Below are positions 1-6,156 of a stretch of 14,589 nucleotides of DNA, piece by piece; position 1 is the stretch's first letter; the number at the start of each line of letters is the position of its first letter. Under the pieces are notes generated by a model. The model searched no databases. It worked only from the letters and a program-made list of their open reading frames with translations, and was not told the origin of the DNA. The position numbers and the translations under genes were made by a program. The stretch spans positions 1 through 14,589 of the forward strand of contig DIVO01000048.1 in NCBI GenBank assembly GCA_002428285.1. Reading direction: 5' to 3'. The DNA is from Patescibacteria group bacterium UBA6130 (lineage in GTDB: Bacteria; Patescibacteriota; Microgenomatia; UBA12405; UBA6130).

Positions 1-230
1 TTAACCATATTGGCAATTAAGCTTCTTAGAGTGCCCCACAGAGGCTTTGTTTGATTATTTAAAGTCTTAGGTGTCACACTAATTACCTGATTATCAATAC
101 TGGCATCGATTCCCTTAGGTAATTCTATAAAACCTTCACCCTTTGGACCTTTTACATAAACTTTTCTATCATTTATTTCTACGGTTACACCTTCAGGTAT
201 TTGAATGGGATTTTTGCCTATCTTTGACAT
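1..230 (-). CDS. rplF: 50S ribosomal protein L6 (uL6), N-terminal fragment cut by the window edge
   Basis: Only the first 76 codons are in the window; the gene runs off the left edge, so this is a boundary effect and not a broken gene. The translation begins MSKIGKNPIQIPEGV and continues with VYVKGPKGEG, matching the conserved L6 N-terminus (S-x-I-G-x-x-P-I-x-I-P, then VKGPKG). L6 binds 23S rRNA near the sarcin-ricin loop at the factor-binding side of the large subunit. The ATG lies one base after the rpsH stop, and a Shine-Dalgarno-like GAGGTG inside the last rpsH codons sits about 10 bases upstream. Co-transcription and coupling with rpsH are therefore likely. The position after rpsH is the standard spc-cluster order. 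Confidence 0.96.
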   Translation of the reverse strand, partial: MSKIGKNPIQIPEGVTVEINDRKVYVKGPKGEGFIELPKGIDASIDNQVISVTPKTLNNQTKPLWGTLRSLIANMV

Positions 231-231
231 T

Positions 232-618
232 TTACTTTTTCACCTCAGCAATAACTTCTCCTCCAAAGCCCTTTTTGCGAGCTTCGATTGTAGTCATTAC
301 ACCATTTGATGTAGAAACAATAACAATTCCATCGGCTTTTGGGTAAGGTAAGTCATTAGAAGAAGAATAAAATCTTCTTCCCGGTTTTGAAAAAAGATTA
401 ACCTGGGAAAAGGCAGGAACACTGTTTTGACCATAGGCCAATTTTATTTCAAGAGCTTTTTTGTCTTCTTGCTGTTTATAATCGGCAATATAACCAGCTT
501 TCTTTAAAACATCAGAAACCAATCTGACTAATTTTGAATTACCAACTATAACCTCTTGTTTATTAGCAAGATAAGCGTTTTTTAATCTAATTAAATAGTC
601 TCCTATTGTATAATTCAT
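232..618 (-). CDS. rpsH: 30S ribosomal protein S8 (uS8)
   Basis: Complete 128-residue S8, the usual length. S8 is a primary 16S rRNA-binding protein of the central domain and in enterobacteria is the autogenous repressor of the spc operon. The family signature is clear in the C-terminal half: PGRRFYSSSNDLP at about residues 78-90, then IVSTSNGVMT at about 100-109, then ARKKGFGGEVIAEV at the end. The start follows the rpsN stop by 4 bases. The upstream sequence offers only a weak AAGG about 14 bases before the ATG, so initiation probably relies on coupling to rpsN. Whether this organism uses S8 feedback cannot be read from the sequence. Confidence 0.97.
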   Translation of the reverse strand: MNYTIGDYLIRLKNAYLANKQEVIVGNSKLVRLVSDVLKKAGYIADYKQQEDKKALEIKLAYGQNSVPAFSQVNLFSKPGRRFYSSSNDLPYPKADGIVIVSTSNGVMTTIEARKKGFGGEVIAEVKK

Positions 619-622
619 TTTT

Positions 623-808
623 TTACCAAGTTGCCTTTTTTACTCCAGGCAATTCTCCTTTTGAAGCTAATCTTCTAAAACATAATCTGCATAGACCAAA
701 AAATCTCAAATAGCCTCTTGGACGCCCACAAAGCTGGCATCTATTAGTATGTCTGTTTTTATATTTTAACTTTTTTTCCTCCCTAACTATTTTTGATTTA
801 CTTGCCAT
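623..808 (-). CDS. rpsN: 30S ribosomal protein S14 type Z (uS14, zinc-binding)
   Basis: A 61-residue S14 of the short, zinc-binding type. Four cysteines form two CxxC pairs at residues 24/27 and 40/43 (RCQLCG and GLCRLC), the arrangement known from Thermus and many Gram-positive S14 proteins. The C-terminus GELPGVKKATW is the family hallmark. S14 sits in the head of the 30S subunit. I place the start at the ATG at 808, not at the in-frame GTG at 829, because a strong AAAGGAG lies just upstream and MASKSKIVREE matches the family N-terminus. This start overlaps the end of rplE by 11 bases, suggesting coupled translation. The short zinc form is the usual one encoded in spc clusters of non-proteobacteria. 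Confidence 0.97.
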   Translation of the reverse strand: MASKSKIVREEKKLKYKNRHTNRCQLCGRPRGYLRFFGLCRLCFRRLASKGELPGVKKATW

Positions 809-1346
809 CTTTCTCCTTTGTAAATACACAACCCAACTTCTCTAATAATAATCGAGCTTCTTTTAAATTTTCAGCCTTGGTCACTAACGTAACCTCTAGA
901 CCTCTAACTTTTTTAACCTTGTCAACTTGGATTTCGGGAAAAACTATTTGTTCGGAAAAACCAATAGTATAGTTATAATCACTATCAAACCCCCGAGTAG
1001 ATAAACCTCTAAAATCTCTCAATCTTGGAACAACAAAAGAAAAAAGTCTTTCGATAAAGTCATACATTCTTTTGCCCCTTAAAGTTACTTTGAGACCTAT
1101 TGGGTCACCTTGTCTTAACTTAAATCCCGAAATAGATTTTTTAGCCTTGCATATTACTGGCTTTTGCCCAGTTATTGCTGAAAGTTCTTCAACCGCAGGC
1201 TCAATTACCCCTTTATCTTCCTTTGCATCAGGAATCCTCATATTAATAACTACTTTTTTTATTCCAGGTAAAGATAAGGGGTTATTCTTTTTTAACTCCT
1301 TAGCAAGTTGATCTTTTATATCGGTATTTATTTTATTTACTAGCAT
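798..1346 (-). CDS. rplE: 50S ribosomal protein L5 (uL5)
   Basis: A 182-residue L5, close to the usual 179. L5 binds 5S rRNA in the central protuberance and contacts the P-site tRNA and the 30S head. Visible family blocks are PGIKKVVINMRI, the TGQKPVICKAKKSISGFKLRQG segment, VTLRGKRMYDFIERL and the aromatic/Gly stretch FRGLSTRGFDSDYNYTIG before IVFPEI. I chose the ATG at 1346 because GGAGGA stands 4 bases upstream. The in-frame TTG at 1361 would place that Shine-Dalgarno inside the gene. The start overlaps the rplX stop by 14 bases and the end overlaps rpsN by 11 bases, so the gene is coupled on both sides. Confidence 0.97.
   Translation of the reverse strand: MLVNKINTDIKDQLAKELKKNNPLSLPGIKKVVINMRIPDAKEDKGVIEPAVEELSAITGQKPVICKAKKSISGFKLRQGDPIGLKVTLRGKRMYDFIERLFSFVVPRLRDFRGLSTRGFDSDYNYTIGFSEQIVFPEIQVDKVKKVRGLEVTLVTKAENLKEARLLLEKLGCVFTKEKDGK
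813..819 (-). promoter_or_regulatory. Ribosome binding site fixing the rpsN start
   Basis: The minus strand reads AAAGGAG, four bases before the ATG at 808. It lies inside the end of rplE and decides for the ATG over the upstream in-frame GTG at 829. Confidence 0.8.
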
Positions 1347-1683
1347 CTTTTCCTCCGTCAACTAATTCATTGCATTTTTTGCATATTCTATATTTGGAAT
1401 CTTTTTCAACCCTAAAACCAATTCTGGTAGGTTTTTTGCAATTTGGACAAATCACAGCTAGTTTAGAAATAGCCAAAGGCTTTTCTACTTCCAAAATTCC
1501 TCCCGGGTGATCCTTTCCTCGCGCTTTTACATGTTTCTTAACTATATTAATACCCTCGATTAAAGCTGAACCCTGTATAGGAAATACTTTCCTAACAACT
1601 CCTTGACGTGAGCGATCTTTTCCGAGCAAGACTTCAACTTTGTCACCTTTTTTAATTTTTAATTTAATTTTATTTGTCTTCAT
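1333..1683 (-). CDS. rplX: 50S ribosomal protein L24 (uL24)
   Basis: A 116-residue L24, an early 23S rRNA-binding assembly protein near the peptide exit tunnel. The N-terminal KOW-type segment KKGDKVEVLLGKDRSRQGVV occupies about residues 11-30, followed by the typical IEGINIVKKHVKA and GGILEVEKPLAISKLA. The C-terminal part carries two CxxC pairs (Cys79/82 in CPNC and Cys101/104 in CKKC), a putative zinc knuckle found in many but not all bacterial L24 proteins. The ATG overlaps the rplN stop as ATGA, and AAAGGA lies about 6 bases upstream, so initiation is both coupled and Shine-Dalgarno assisted. Confidence 0.97.
   Translation of the reverse strand: MKTNKIKLKIKKGDKVEVLLGKDRSRQGVVRKVFPIQGSALIEGINIVKKHVKARGKDHPGGILEVEKPLAISKLAVICPNCKKPTRIGFRVEKDSKYRICKKCNELVDGGKDASK
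1351..1356 (-). promoter_or_regulatory. Ribosome binding site fixing the rplE start
   Basis: GGAGGA on the minus strand, within the last codons of rplX and 4 bases before the ATG at 1346. It is the reason for rejecting the longer TTG start at 1361. Confidence 0.8.
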
Positions 1684-2048
1684 ATCATTTCCTTTGCAAG
1701 AGAAGCGATTTTAGTAAAACCTTTTTCTCTAATCTCTCTAGCAATGGGGCCAAAAATTCTGCTTCCCATAGGATTTCCTTGATCATCTACTATTACAGCT
1801 GCATTGTCGTCAAATCTAATATAAGAACCATCTTTTCTTCGGTATTCTTTTTTTGTTCTCACTATAACAGCGCTGACCTTTTGCTTTTTGGAAACCATAC
1901 CATAAGGAATAGCATCTCTTACAACTGCTAAAACCAGATCTCCAACTCCGGAATAATATCTTCTTGACCCACCCTTAAGATGAATTATCTGAAGCTTTTT
2001 AGCTCCCGTGTTATCGGCTGGTACTAATGTCGTTCTGAATTGAACCAT
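1680..2048 (-). CDS. rplN: 50S ribosomal protein L14 (uL14)
   Basis: A 122-residue L14, exactly the common length. It sits on the subunit interface and forms bridges to the 30S subunit. The family is unmistakable: VPADNTGAKKLQIIHLKGG at residues 9-27, GVGDLVLAVVRDAIP, KKQKVSAVIVRTKKEYRRKDGSYIRFDDNA, and the tail GPIAREIREKGFTKIASLA. The ATG is one base after the rpsQ stop. The bases before it (AATTCTATAAC) contain no Shine-Dalgarno match, so initiation probably depends on ribosomes finishing rpsQ. The gene ends in TGA, overlapping the rplX start by 4 bases. Confidence 0.98.
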   Translation of the reverse strand: MVQFRTTLVPADNTGAKKLQIIHLKGGSRRYYSGVGDLVLAVVRDAIPYGMVSKKQKVSAVIVRTKKEYRRKDGSYIRFDDNAAVIVDDQGNPMGSRIFGPIAREIREKGFTKIASLAKEMI

Positions 2049-2049
2049 G

Positions 2050-2337
2050 TTATAGAATTTTAATTACTTTAAATTTTTTTAACTTTGATATTGGTCGGCA
2101 TTCTACAATTTCAACCATGTCTCCTAATTTTGCTCCAATTTCATTATGAGCAAAAAACTTTTTTCTATTAGAAATAACTTTTCTATAAAGAGGATGAGGC
2201 ATTCTTTTCTCCCAAATAACCTTAACTGTTTTTTCCATAGAAGCAGATATCACCTTTCCGGTGAATTTCTTAACAAGTTTATTTTGGTTGTTTTTTTGAC
2301 TGTCTTTCTCGACAGTTTTTCCTTTTTTACTTTTCAT
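2050..2337 (-). CDS. rpsQ: 30S ribosomal protein S17 (uS17)
   Basis: S17 is a 16S rRNA-binding OB-fold protein of the 30S body. The core is clear from residue 22 on: LVKKFTGKVISASMEKTVKV, then KRMPHPLYRKVI, then FFAHNEIGAKLGDMVEIVECRPISKLKKFKVI. I take the ATG at 2337, giving 95 residues. This leaves a polar Lys/Asn/Gln-rich N-terminal extension of about 20 residues compared with the usual 80-90. The reading frame stays open upstream to an ATG at 2400, but that stretch (KWLLLKLFSERKRW) lies fully inside rpmC and resembles no S17. No Shine-Dalgarno precedes the chosen start, which overlaps the rpmC stop by 11 bases. The gene identity is certain; the exact start is less so. Confidence 0.93.
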   Translation of the reverse strand: MKSKKGKTVEKDSQKNNQNKLVKKFTGKVISASMEKTVKVIWEKRMPHPLYRKVISNRKKFFAHNEIGAKLGDMVEIVECRPISKLKKFKVIKIL

Positions 2338-2551
2338 TTTTATTTTTGGTTTTTGCCATCTCTTTCTCTCTGAGAATAGTTTTAATAACAGCCACTTCAT
2401 CCAATAACCTTGAAAGGCTATTGGTGTCTTTAAGCTGATTCAAACCAAGCTTTATTCTAACATCATTTTTCTCTTTTTGCTTGCTTTCAAGCTCTAAAAC
2501 CAGCTTGTTTAAAGACATCTCTCTTAATTTCTGTCTATCGTTTTTCTTCAT
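2327..2551 (-). CDS. rpmC: 50S ribosomal protein L29 (uL29)
   Basis: A 74-residue L29, slightly longer than the usual 63-70. L29 is a two-helix protein at the tunnel exit, beside L23, where it forms part of the docking platform for nascent-chain factors. Family features are LREMSLNKLVLELESKQKE at the start and KLGLNQLKDTNSLSRLLDEVAVIKTILREKE in the second helix. The C-terminus KTKNKNEK is a short Lys/Asn tail. AAGGA lies 7 bases before the ATG. The rplP stop is followed at once by a second TAA (TAATAA), just before this gene. Confidence 0.94.
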   Translation of the reverse strand: MKKNDRQKLREMSLNKLVLELESKQKEKNDVRIKLGLNQLKDTNSLSRLLDEVAVIKTILREKEMAKTKNKNEK

Positions 2552-2554
2552 TTA

Positions 2555-2962
2555 TTAATCCTTCTTAACAATCTTTGTGGGAAAAGGAATTTTGTTACTT
2601 GCTCTGTCAAGAGCTTGCAAGGCTAATTCGTCCTCAATTCCACCTAGCTCAAATAATATTTTTCCTTTTTTAATTACAGCTACATAAGTATCTACATCTC
2701 CTTTTCCTGCTCCCATTGTCGAACCTGGAGCTTTTTTTGTAATAGGTTTATCTGGAAAAACTCTGATCCAAATCTTTCCCCCTCTTTTTGTAAAGTTGGC
2801 TATTGTTCTTCTGGCGGCTTCAATTTGAGCAGCCGTAAACCAGCCTTCACCCAAGCTTTTTATGCCATAATCCCCAAAGGCAAGCCTAAAACCAGACTGA
2901 GCATTGCTCCTGATTGATCCCCTAAATTGTTTGCGATATTTTGTTCTTTTAGGCTGCATCAT
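2555..2962 (-). CDS. rplP: 50S ribosomal protein L16 (uL16)
   Basis: A 135-residue L16, the normal length. L16 lies next to 23S rRNA helices that position tRNA in the A and P sites and is a late assembly protein. Signatures are QPKRTKYRKQFRG at the N-terminus, AFGDYGIKSLGEGWFTAAQIEAARR, KIWIRVFPDKPITKKAPGSTMGAGKG and the closing ALDRASNKIPFPTKIV. Where E. coli has Arg81 (hydroxylated by YcfD/RoxA) in RMGKGKG, this protein has Thr, so that modification is not expected. The first of two adjacent ATGs overlaps the rpsC stop as ATGA; AAAGGTGA is well placed upstream. Confidence 0.98.
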   Translation of the reverse strand: MMQPKRTKYRKQFRGSIRSNAQSGFRLAFGDYGIKSLGEGWFTAAQIEAARRTIANFTKRGGKIWIRVFPDKPITKKAPGSTMGAGKGDVDTYVAVIKKGKILFELGGIEDELALQALDRASNKIPFPTKIVKKD

Positions 2963-3609
2963 TTCGCTTCACCTTTATTAATGTAAACTTTAATCCCTAT
3001 ATATCCTGATCTTGTCAATACAGGCAAATAACAGTAGTCAATATCAACTCTTAAGGTACTCAAGGACACCTCTCCACGATAAAACTTTTCTTGTCTTGAT
3101 ATCTCCACTCCATTCAATCTACCTTTAATAATAATTTTTACGCCCTTAGCACCAGCATTCATAACTCTTTCCATAACTTGATTTACAACTCTTCGATATG
3201 GCATTCGCTTCAAAATTTGATAAGCCATTTTATTAGCAACGACATTGGAAGAAAGATCTGCGTTCTTAAACTCTTCGACTTGAATTTCCAAGTTTTTTTG
3301 CGGATTTTCTATCGAAACCATAGAAACTAACTGTTTTTTCAATTCTTCAAGTCCTTTTCCACCTCTGCCAATTACCAATCCTGGTCTAGTCACAACTAAA
3401 ATAATTTTGATTCTCTTATTAAAACGCTCGATAAAAATATCTGCAAGACCCATGGAGTTAAGTTTGCTCTCTAAATACTCTCTAATTTTGACATCTTCAA
3501 GTATTATGTTTTTATAATCATGTTTGCCAGCAAACCATTTTGATTTCCAGTGACCGCCTACCTCATGATTTCCAAGTCTCATGGCAATTGGATTAGCTTT
3601 ATGACCCAT
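2959..3609 (-). CDS. rpsC: 30S ribosomal protein S3 (uS3)
   Basis: A 216-residue S3, near the usual 210-230. S3 helps form the mRNA entry channel and its helicase activity in the 30S head. It begins MGHKANPIAMRLG (family GxKxNPxGxRLG). A type-2 KH domain carries the GxxG loop GRGG at residues 81-84 in PGLVIGRGGKGLEELK. The C-terminal domain has GVEISRQEKFYRGEVSLSTLRVDIDY, corresponding to the family GAEIARtExyreGrvPLhTLRAdIDY. AAGGAG stands about 9 bases before the ATG, and the gene overlaps the end of rplV by 11 bases. It ends in TGA overlapping rplP. Confidence 0.98.
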   Translation of the reverse strand: MGHKANPIAMRLGNHEVGGHWKSKWFAGKHDYKNIILEDVKIREYLESKLNSMGLADIFIERFNKRIKIILVVTRPGLVIGRGGKGLEELKKQLVSMVSIENPQKNLEIQVEEFKNADLSSNVVANKMAYQILKRMPYRRVVNQVMERVMNAGAKGVKIIIKGRLNGVEISRQEKFYRGEVSLSTLRVDIDYCYLPVLTRSGYIGIKVYINKGEAK

Positions 3610-4042
3610 TTTTAGCGACTCCTTCTACTTCAACAATTAGATGACTCATTCTTTTTTGAATTAAACCTCTATTAAATCTTGAACTATGTGATTTGTCCAT
3701 TCTTTTTAATCTAGGTCCTTCATTAACCATTAGAGCTTTAAAAATTAGACTGTCTCTATCCAGGTTATAATTATTTACAGCATCGGATAAGGCAGTCTTT
3801 ATTGCTTTTGACAAAATCTCTCCGCCTTTCATATTTAAATATTTCAGTCTAATTAAGCTCTTGTCAGGATTAAGGTCTCTAACAGAGTTGATAACTAATC
3901 TTAGTTTTCGAGGTGAAATCCTTAAGAACTTTGCCTGTGTTTTAACAATAATCTTTTCCGGTTTTTTCTCAGATTTTTTCACTTTCTTAACTACAGGCTT
4001 TGACTTGACTAGCTTGGTTTTTTTAACAATTTTTTCTGCCAT
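3599..4042 (-). CDS. rplV: 50S ribosomal protein L22 (uL22) with Lys-rich N-terminal extension
   Basis: L22 lines the peptide exit tunnel through a beta-hairpin loop. The conserved core begins at about residue 34 with VKTQAKFLRISPRKLRLVIN and ends with the hairpin segment NEGPRLKRMDKSHSSRFNRGLIQKRMSHLIVEVEG. The protein is 147 residues against the usual 110-120. The excess is an N-terminal arm of about 33 residues rich in Lys, Val and Pro, probably disordered. An internal GTG at codon 21 could shorten it, but has no ribosome binding site. The chosen ATG also lacks a Shine-Dalgarno; it follows the rpsS stop by 2 bases, so coupling is the likely route. Confidence in the family is high and in the exact start moderate. 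Confidence 0.95.
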   Translation of the reverse strand: MAEKIVKKTKLVKSKPVVKKVKKSEKKPEKIIVKTQAKFLRISPRKLRLVINSVRDLNPDKSLIRLKYLNMKGGEILSKAIKTALSDAVNNYNLDRDSLIFKALMVNEGPRLKRMDKSHSSRFNRGLIQKRMSHLIVEVEGVAKNGS

Positions 4043-4044
4043 TT

Positions 4045-4329
4045 TTATGTTTTTTCTATAACCCTCTTAACTACTCTTCCATGCCCTCTAAATGTTCTGG
4101 TGGGAGAAAATTCCCCCAATCTATGTCCAACCATATCTTCCGAAACAAAAACATTTATAAACTTTCTTCCGTTATGCACCAAAAAAGTATGACCAATAAA
4201 CTCAGGAGAAATCTGACTTGCTCTTGCCCACGTTTTGACCGCCTCTTTTTTGCCAGATTCATCGAGCTTCTTAATCTTTTTTACTAAACCTTCGTCTACA
4301 TATGGTCCTTTTTTTGAGCTTCTTGACAT
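4045..4329 (-). CDS. rpsS: 30S ribosomal protein S19 (uS19)
   Basis: A 94-residue S19, typical length. It sits in the 30S head near the A-site finger and tRNA. Family blocks are MSRSSKKGPYVDEGLVKKI at the start, TWARASQISPEFIGHTFLVHNGRKFINVFVSEDMVGHRLGEF in the middle and SPTRTFRGHGR near the end. A 32-base A/T-rich gap separates it from rplB, the longest in the rplC-rplF block, and the bases before the ATG (TTATGTAAAAATTT) contain no Shine-Dalgarno. No alternative start fits the family better, because MSRSSKKGP is the canonical beginning. Confidence 0.98.
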   Translation of the reverse strand: MSRSSKKGPYVDEGLVKKIKKLDESGKKEAVKTWARASQISPEFIGHTFLVHNGRKFINVFVSEDMVGHRLGEFSPTRTFRGHGRVVKRVIEKT

Positions 4330-4361
4330 AAATTTTTACATAAAATTAAACAATGTTAACT

Positions 4362-5108
4362 TTATTTTCCCCTTTTTAATATAATTCTATCTGAATATTT
4401 AACTTTTTTTCTCGTCTTTTTACCCATTGCTTTTCTTCCCCAAGGAGTCTTCGGCGATTTCATACCAACACCCTTTCGACCCTCTCCTCCTCCGTGAGGA
4501 TGAGAACCAGGGTTCTGGGCTACTCCTCTAACAGTTGGTCTAATCCCTCTTCTTATATTATCTCCTGCTTTCTTAAGCTTCTTGTTCGATAAGGAAGGGT
4601 TACTCACTTGACCTATGGTCGCATAAGCATCTGACTTAAAAACCCTAATCTCTCCAGATGGCATCTTAATATGAACTTCATCGCCTTCTTTACTTTGGAT
4701 TAATGCCATGCTTCCTGCACTCCTTATTAATTGACCTCCCTTTCCGGGAACAATCTCCAAATTATGAATTGGAACACCCATTGGAATATTTTTTAACTTC
4801 ATAGCATTACCTAAACTTATTGCTGCCTTATCTTTGGAAACAACCAAATCTCCAACTTTTAATTTGTCAGGGGAGACAATATATCTTCTTTCACCATCAA
4901 CGTAAAGCAAAAGTGCCAAACTAGCACTTCTATTGGGATCATATTCGATACTTTCAACTTTTGCTTGAATATCTCTTTTATTTCTTTTCCAATCTATCGC
5001 TCTTAAAAATCTCTTATGTTCTCCCCCTTGATGACGCACTGAAACCCTTCCCAATGCTCCTCGGCCACCATGTTTTTTTCTTATGGTATACAATTTCTTT
5101 TTTAACAT
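4362..5108 (-). CDS. rplB: 50S ribosomal protein L2 (uL2), N-terminally shortened
   Basis: L2 is a core 23S rRNA-binding protein needed for subunit association and peptidyl-transferase assembly. The body is normal: HGGRGALGRVSVRHQGGEHK at residues 13-32, EYDPNRSASLALLLYVDGERRYI, PGKGGQLIRSAG, and the C-terminal NPGSHPHGGGEGR at 199-211, which includes the conserved His-Pro-His near the peptidyl-transferase centre. The protein is only 248 residues against about 273-280. The missing part is the first ~27 residues, including the usual KPTTPGRR motif. In-frame extension is impossible: a TAA lies ten codons upstream, and the intervening codons overlap the end of rplW. There is no Shine-Dalgarno, and the start is 2 bases after the rplW stop. 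Confidence 0.97.
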   Translation of the reverse strand: MLKKKLYTIRKKHGGRGALGRVSVRHQGGEHKRFLRAIDWKRNKRDIQAKVESIEYDPNRSASLALLLYVDGERRYIVSPDKLKVGDLVVSKDKAAISLGNAMKLKNIPMGVPIHNLEIVPGKGGQLIRSAGSMALIQSKEGDEVHIKMPSGEIRVFKSDAYATIGQVSNPSLSNKKLKKAGDNIRRGIRPTVRGVAQNPGSHPHGGGEGRKGVGMKSPKTPWGRKAMGKKTRKKVKYSDRIILKRGK

Positions 5109-5110
5109 TA

Positions 5111-5404
5111 TTATTTTGTTGAAATGGTCAACTGCTTAATTTTTTTATTACCCTTGATGTAAACAATGGCTTTTTTTCTCTCCGGTAGATTATACACCCT
5201 TCTTTTCTTCAAATTATTTTTCTTCTTTCCCTTTACTCTAATAGTGTTTACTTTATCCACCTCGACACCAAACATTTTTTCTATCAACTGTTTAACCTGG
5301 TTCTTGTTAGCAGTTTTATCAACGTAAAACTGATATATACCCTTCTCCTGATCAATCAAAGACTTTTCACTTACAATTGGTTTAATCCTGGTTAACATAG
5401 TCAT
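5111..5404 (-). CDS. rplW: 50S ribosomal protein L23 (uL23)
   Basis: A 97-residue L23, normal length. L23 stands at the peptide exit and is the docking site for trigger factor and SRP. The family pattern is seen in RIKPIVSEKSLIDQEKGIYQFYVDKTANKNQVKQLIEKMFGVEVDKVNTIRVKGKKK (about residues 6-62), followed by the basic loop KKRRVYNLPERKKAIVYIK. The first ATG overlaps the rplD stop as ATGA; a second ATG two codons on (MLTRIKP) is an equally good protein start. An AGGA stands about 10 bases before the first ATG, which favours that one. Confidence 0.96.
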   Translation of the reverse strand: MTMLTRIKPIVSEKSLIDQEKGIYQFYVDKTANKNQVKQLIEKMFGVEVDKVNTIRVKGKKKNNLKKRRVYNLPERKKAIVYIKGNKKIKQLTISTK

Positions 5405-6144
5405 TTGGTACTTATCCTATCTTTCTTAAAATTTTGTTGCAAGTATTCAACTGCTGATTTATTTAAAACCAACACATCACAATTTATAACCTCAAAAACG
5501 TTCAAAAGTTTTACATTTACTATAGAAAAGTTTAGTTTCTTATCCAGGCTCTTTAAACCCCTCAAGCTCCTAAGTGTCTGAACTTTCGCCCCATCATAGA
5601 CAAAACATGTTTTTCCTTTGTCAAACTTTTGTCCCTCTAAAAGCTTAGAAAAATACTTCTTAGCTTCCCCTGTCTTTTTAAATTCAGATTTAAAGTCAGC
5701 AACAACAATTATTCTATTATTTTTTAACTTATCACTTAAAAGCGAGTGAAGAGCTAATTTCTTTAGTCCTTTTGATAACTTTAGGTCAAAATTCTGATCT
5801 CCTCTAGGTCCATGAGCTACACCGCCACCAACGAATATTGGTGCAAACCTATCCGAATGTCTTGCTCTTCCTGTGCCTTTTTGAGGCCAAATTTTTGCCC
5901 TACTACCACTAACTTCGCTTCTTGTTTTTGATTTAGCGTTAGCATTCCTTCTTCGAGACAAATACACCCTCACTGCCTGAGATATTGCTTTAGGGCTTGG
6001 TTTAATACCAAATACTTCAGGATCGAGTTCTAAACTACCAGCAGTTTTACCCGAAAGAGGTAAAACGGCAACATTAAAAATATTGACTGACTTTTTAACT
6101 GTCGTTTTTTTGGTCTTTTTACTGGTATCTTTTTTACTATTCAT
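5401..6144 (-). CDS. rplD: 50S ribosomal protein L4 (uL4) with Lys/Thr-rich N-terminal extension
   Basis: L4 binds 23S rRNA, lines the exit tunnel and in E. coli represses its own S10 operon. The family core is visible from SRAKIWPQKGTGRARHSDRFAPIFVGGGVAHGPR (about residues 82-115, the tunnel-loop region), with LKKLALHSLLSDKL and the C-terminal LLNVFEVINCDVLVLNKSAVEYL. Length is 247 against about 205. The extra residues are an N-terminal arm of about 20, MNSKKDTSKKTKKTTVKK, and small internal additions. No other ATG, GTG or TTG start exists near the core, so the arm appears genuine. The 12-base gap after rplC reads ACTCCCAAAAAA and has no Shine-Dalgarno. Confidence 0.96.
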   Translation of the reverse strand: MNSKKDTSKKTKKTTVKKSVNIFNVAVLPLSGKTAGSLELDPEVFGIKPSPKAISQAVRVYLSRRRNANAKSKTRSEVSGSRAKIWPQKGTGRARHSDRFAPIFVGGGVAHGPRGDQNFDLKLSKGLKKLALHSLLSDKLKNNRIIVVADFKSEFKKTGEAKKYFSKLLEGQKFDKGKTCFVYDGAKVQTLRSLRGLKSLDKKLNFSIVNVKLLNVFEVINCDVLVLNKSAVEYLQQNFKKDRISTK

Positions 6145-6156
6145 TTTTTTGGGAGT

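Noticed and set aside
143..346. Plus-strand open reading frames throughout the window, such as this one and those at 7380-7601, 7824-8222 and 6083-6391
   Set aside because: All lie antisense to conserved ribosomal or elongation-factor genes, have low-complexity translations with no family resemblance, and lack ribosome binding sites.
1347..1361. Longer rplE start at the TTG at 1361
   Set aside because: The GGAGGA would then be coding and the ATG at 1346 has ideal spacing to it.
2338..2400. Longer rpsQ start at the ATG at 2400
   Set aside because: The extra 21 residues are a shadow of rpmC in another frame and do not resemble S17; the AAGG before that ATG is probably chance.
5109..5140. Frameshifted remnant of the L2 N-terminus upstream of rplB
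   Set aside because: The codons before the rplB start read as the end of rplW and give no KPTTPGRR-like sequence in the rplB frame; rplW is complete.
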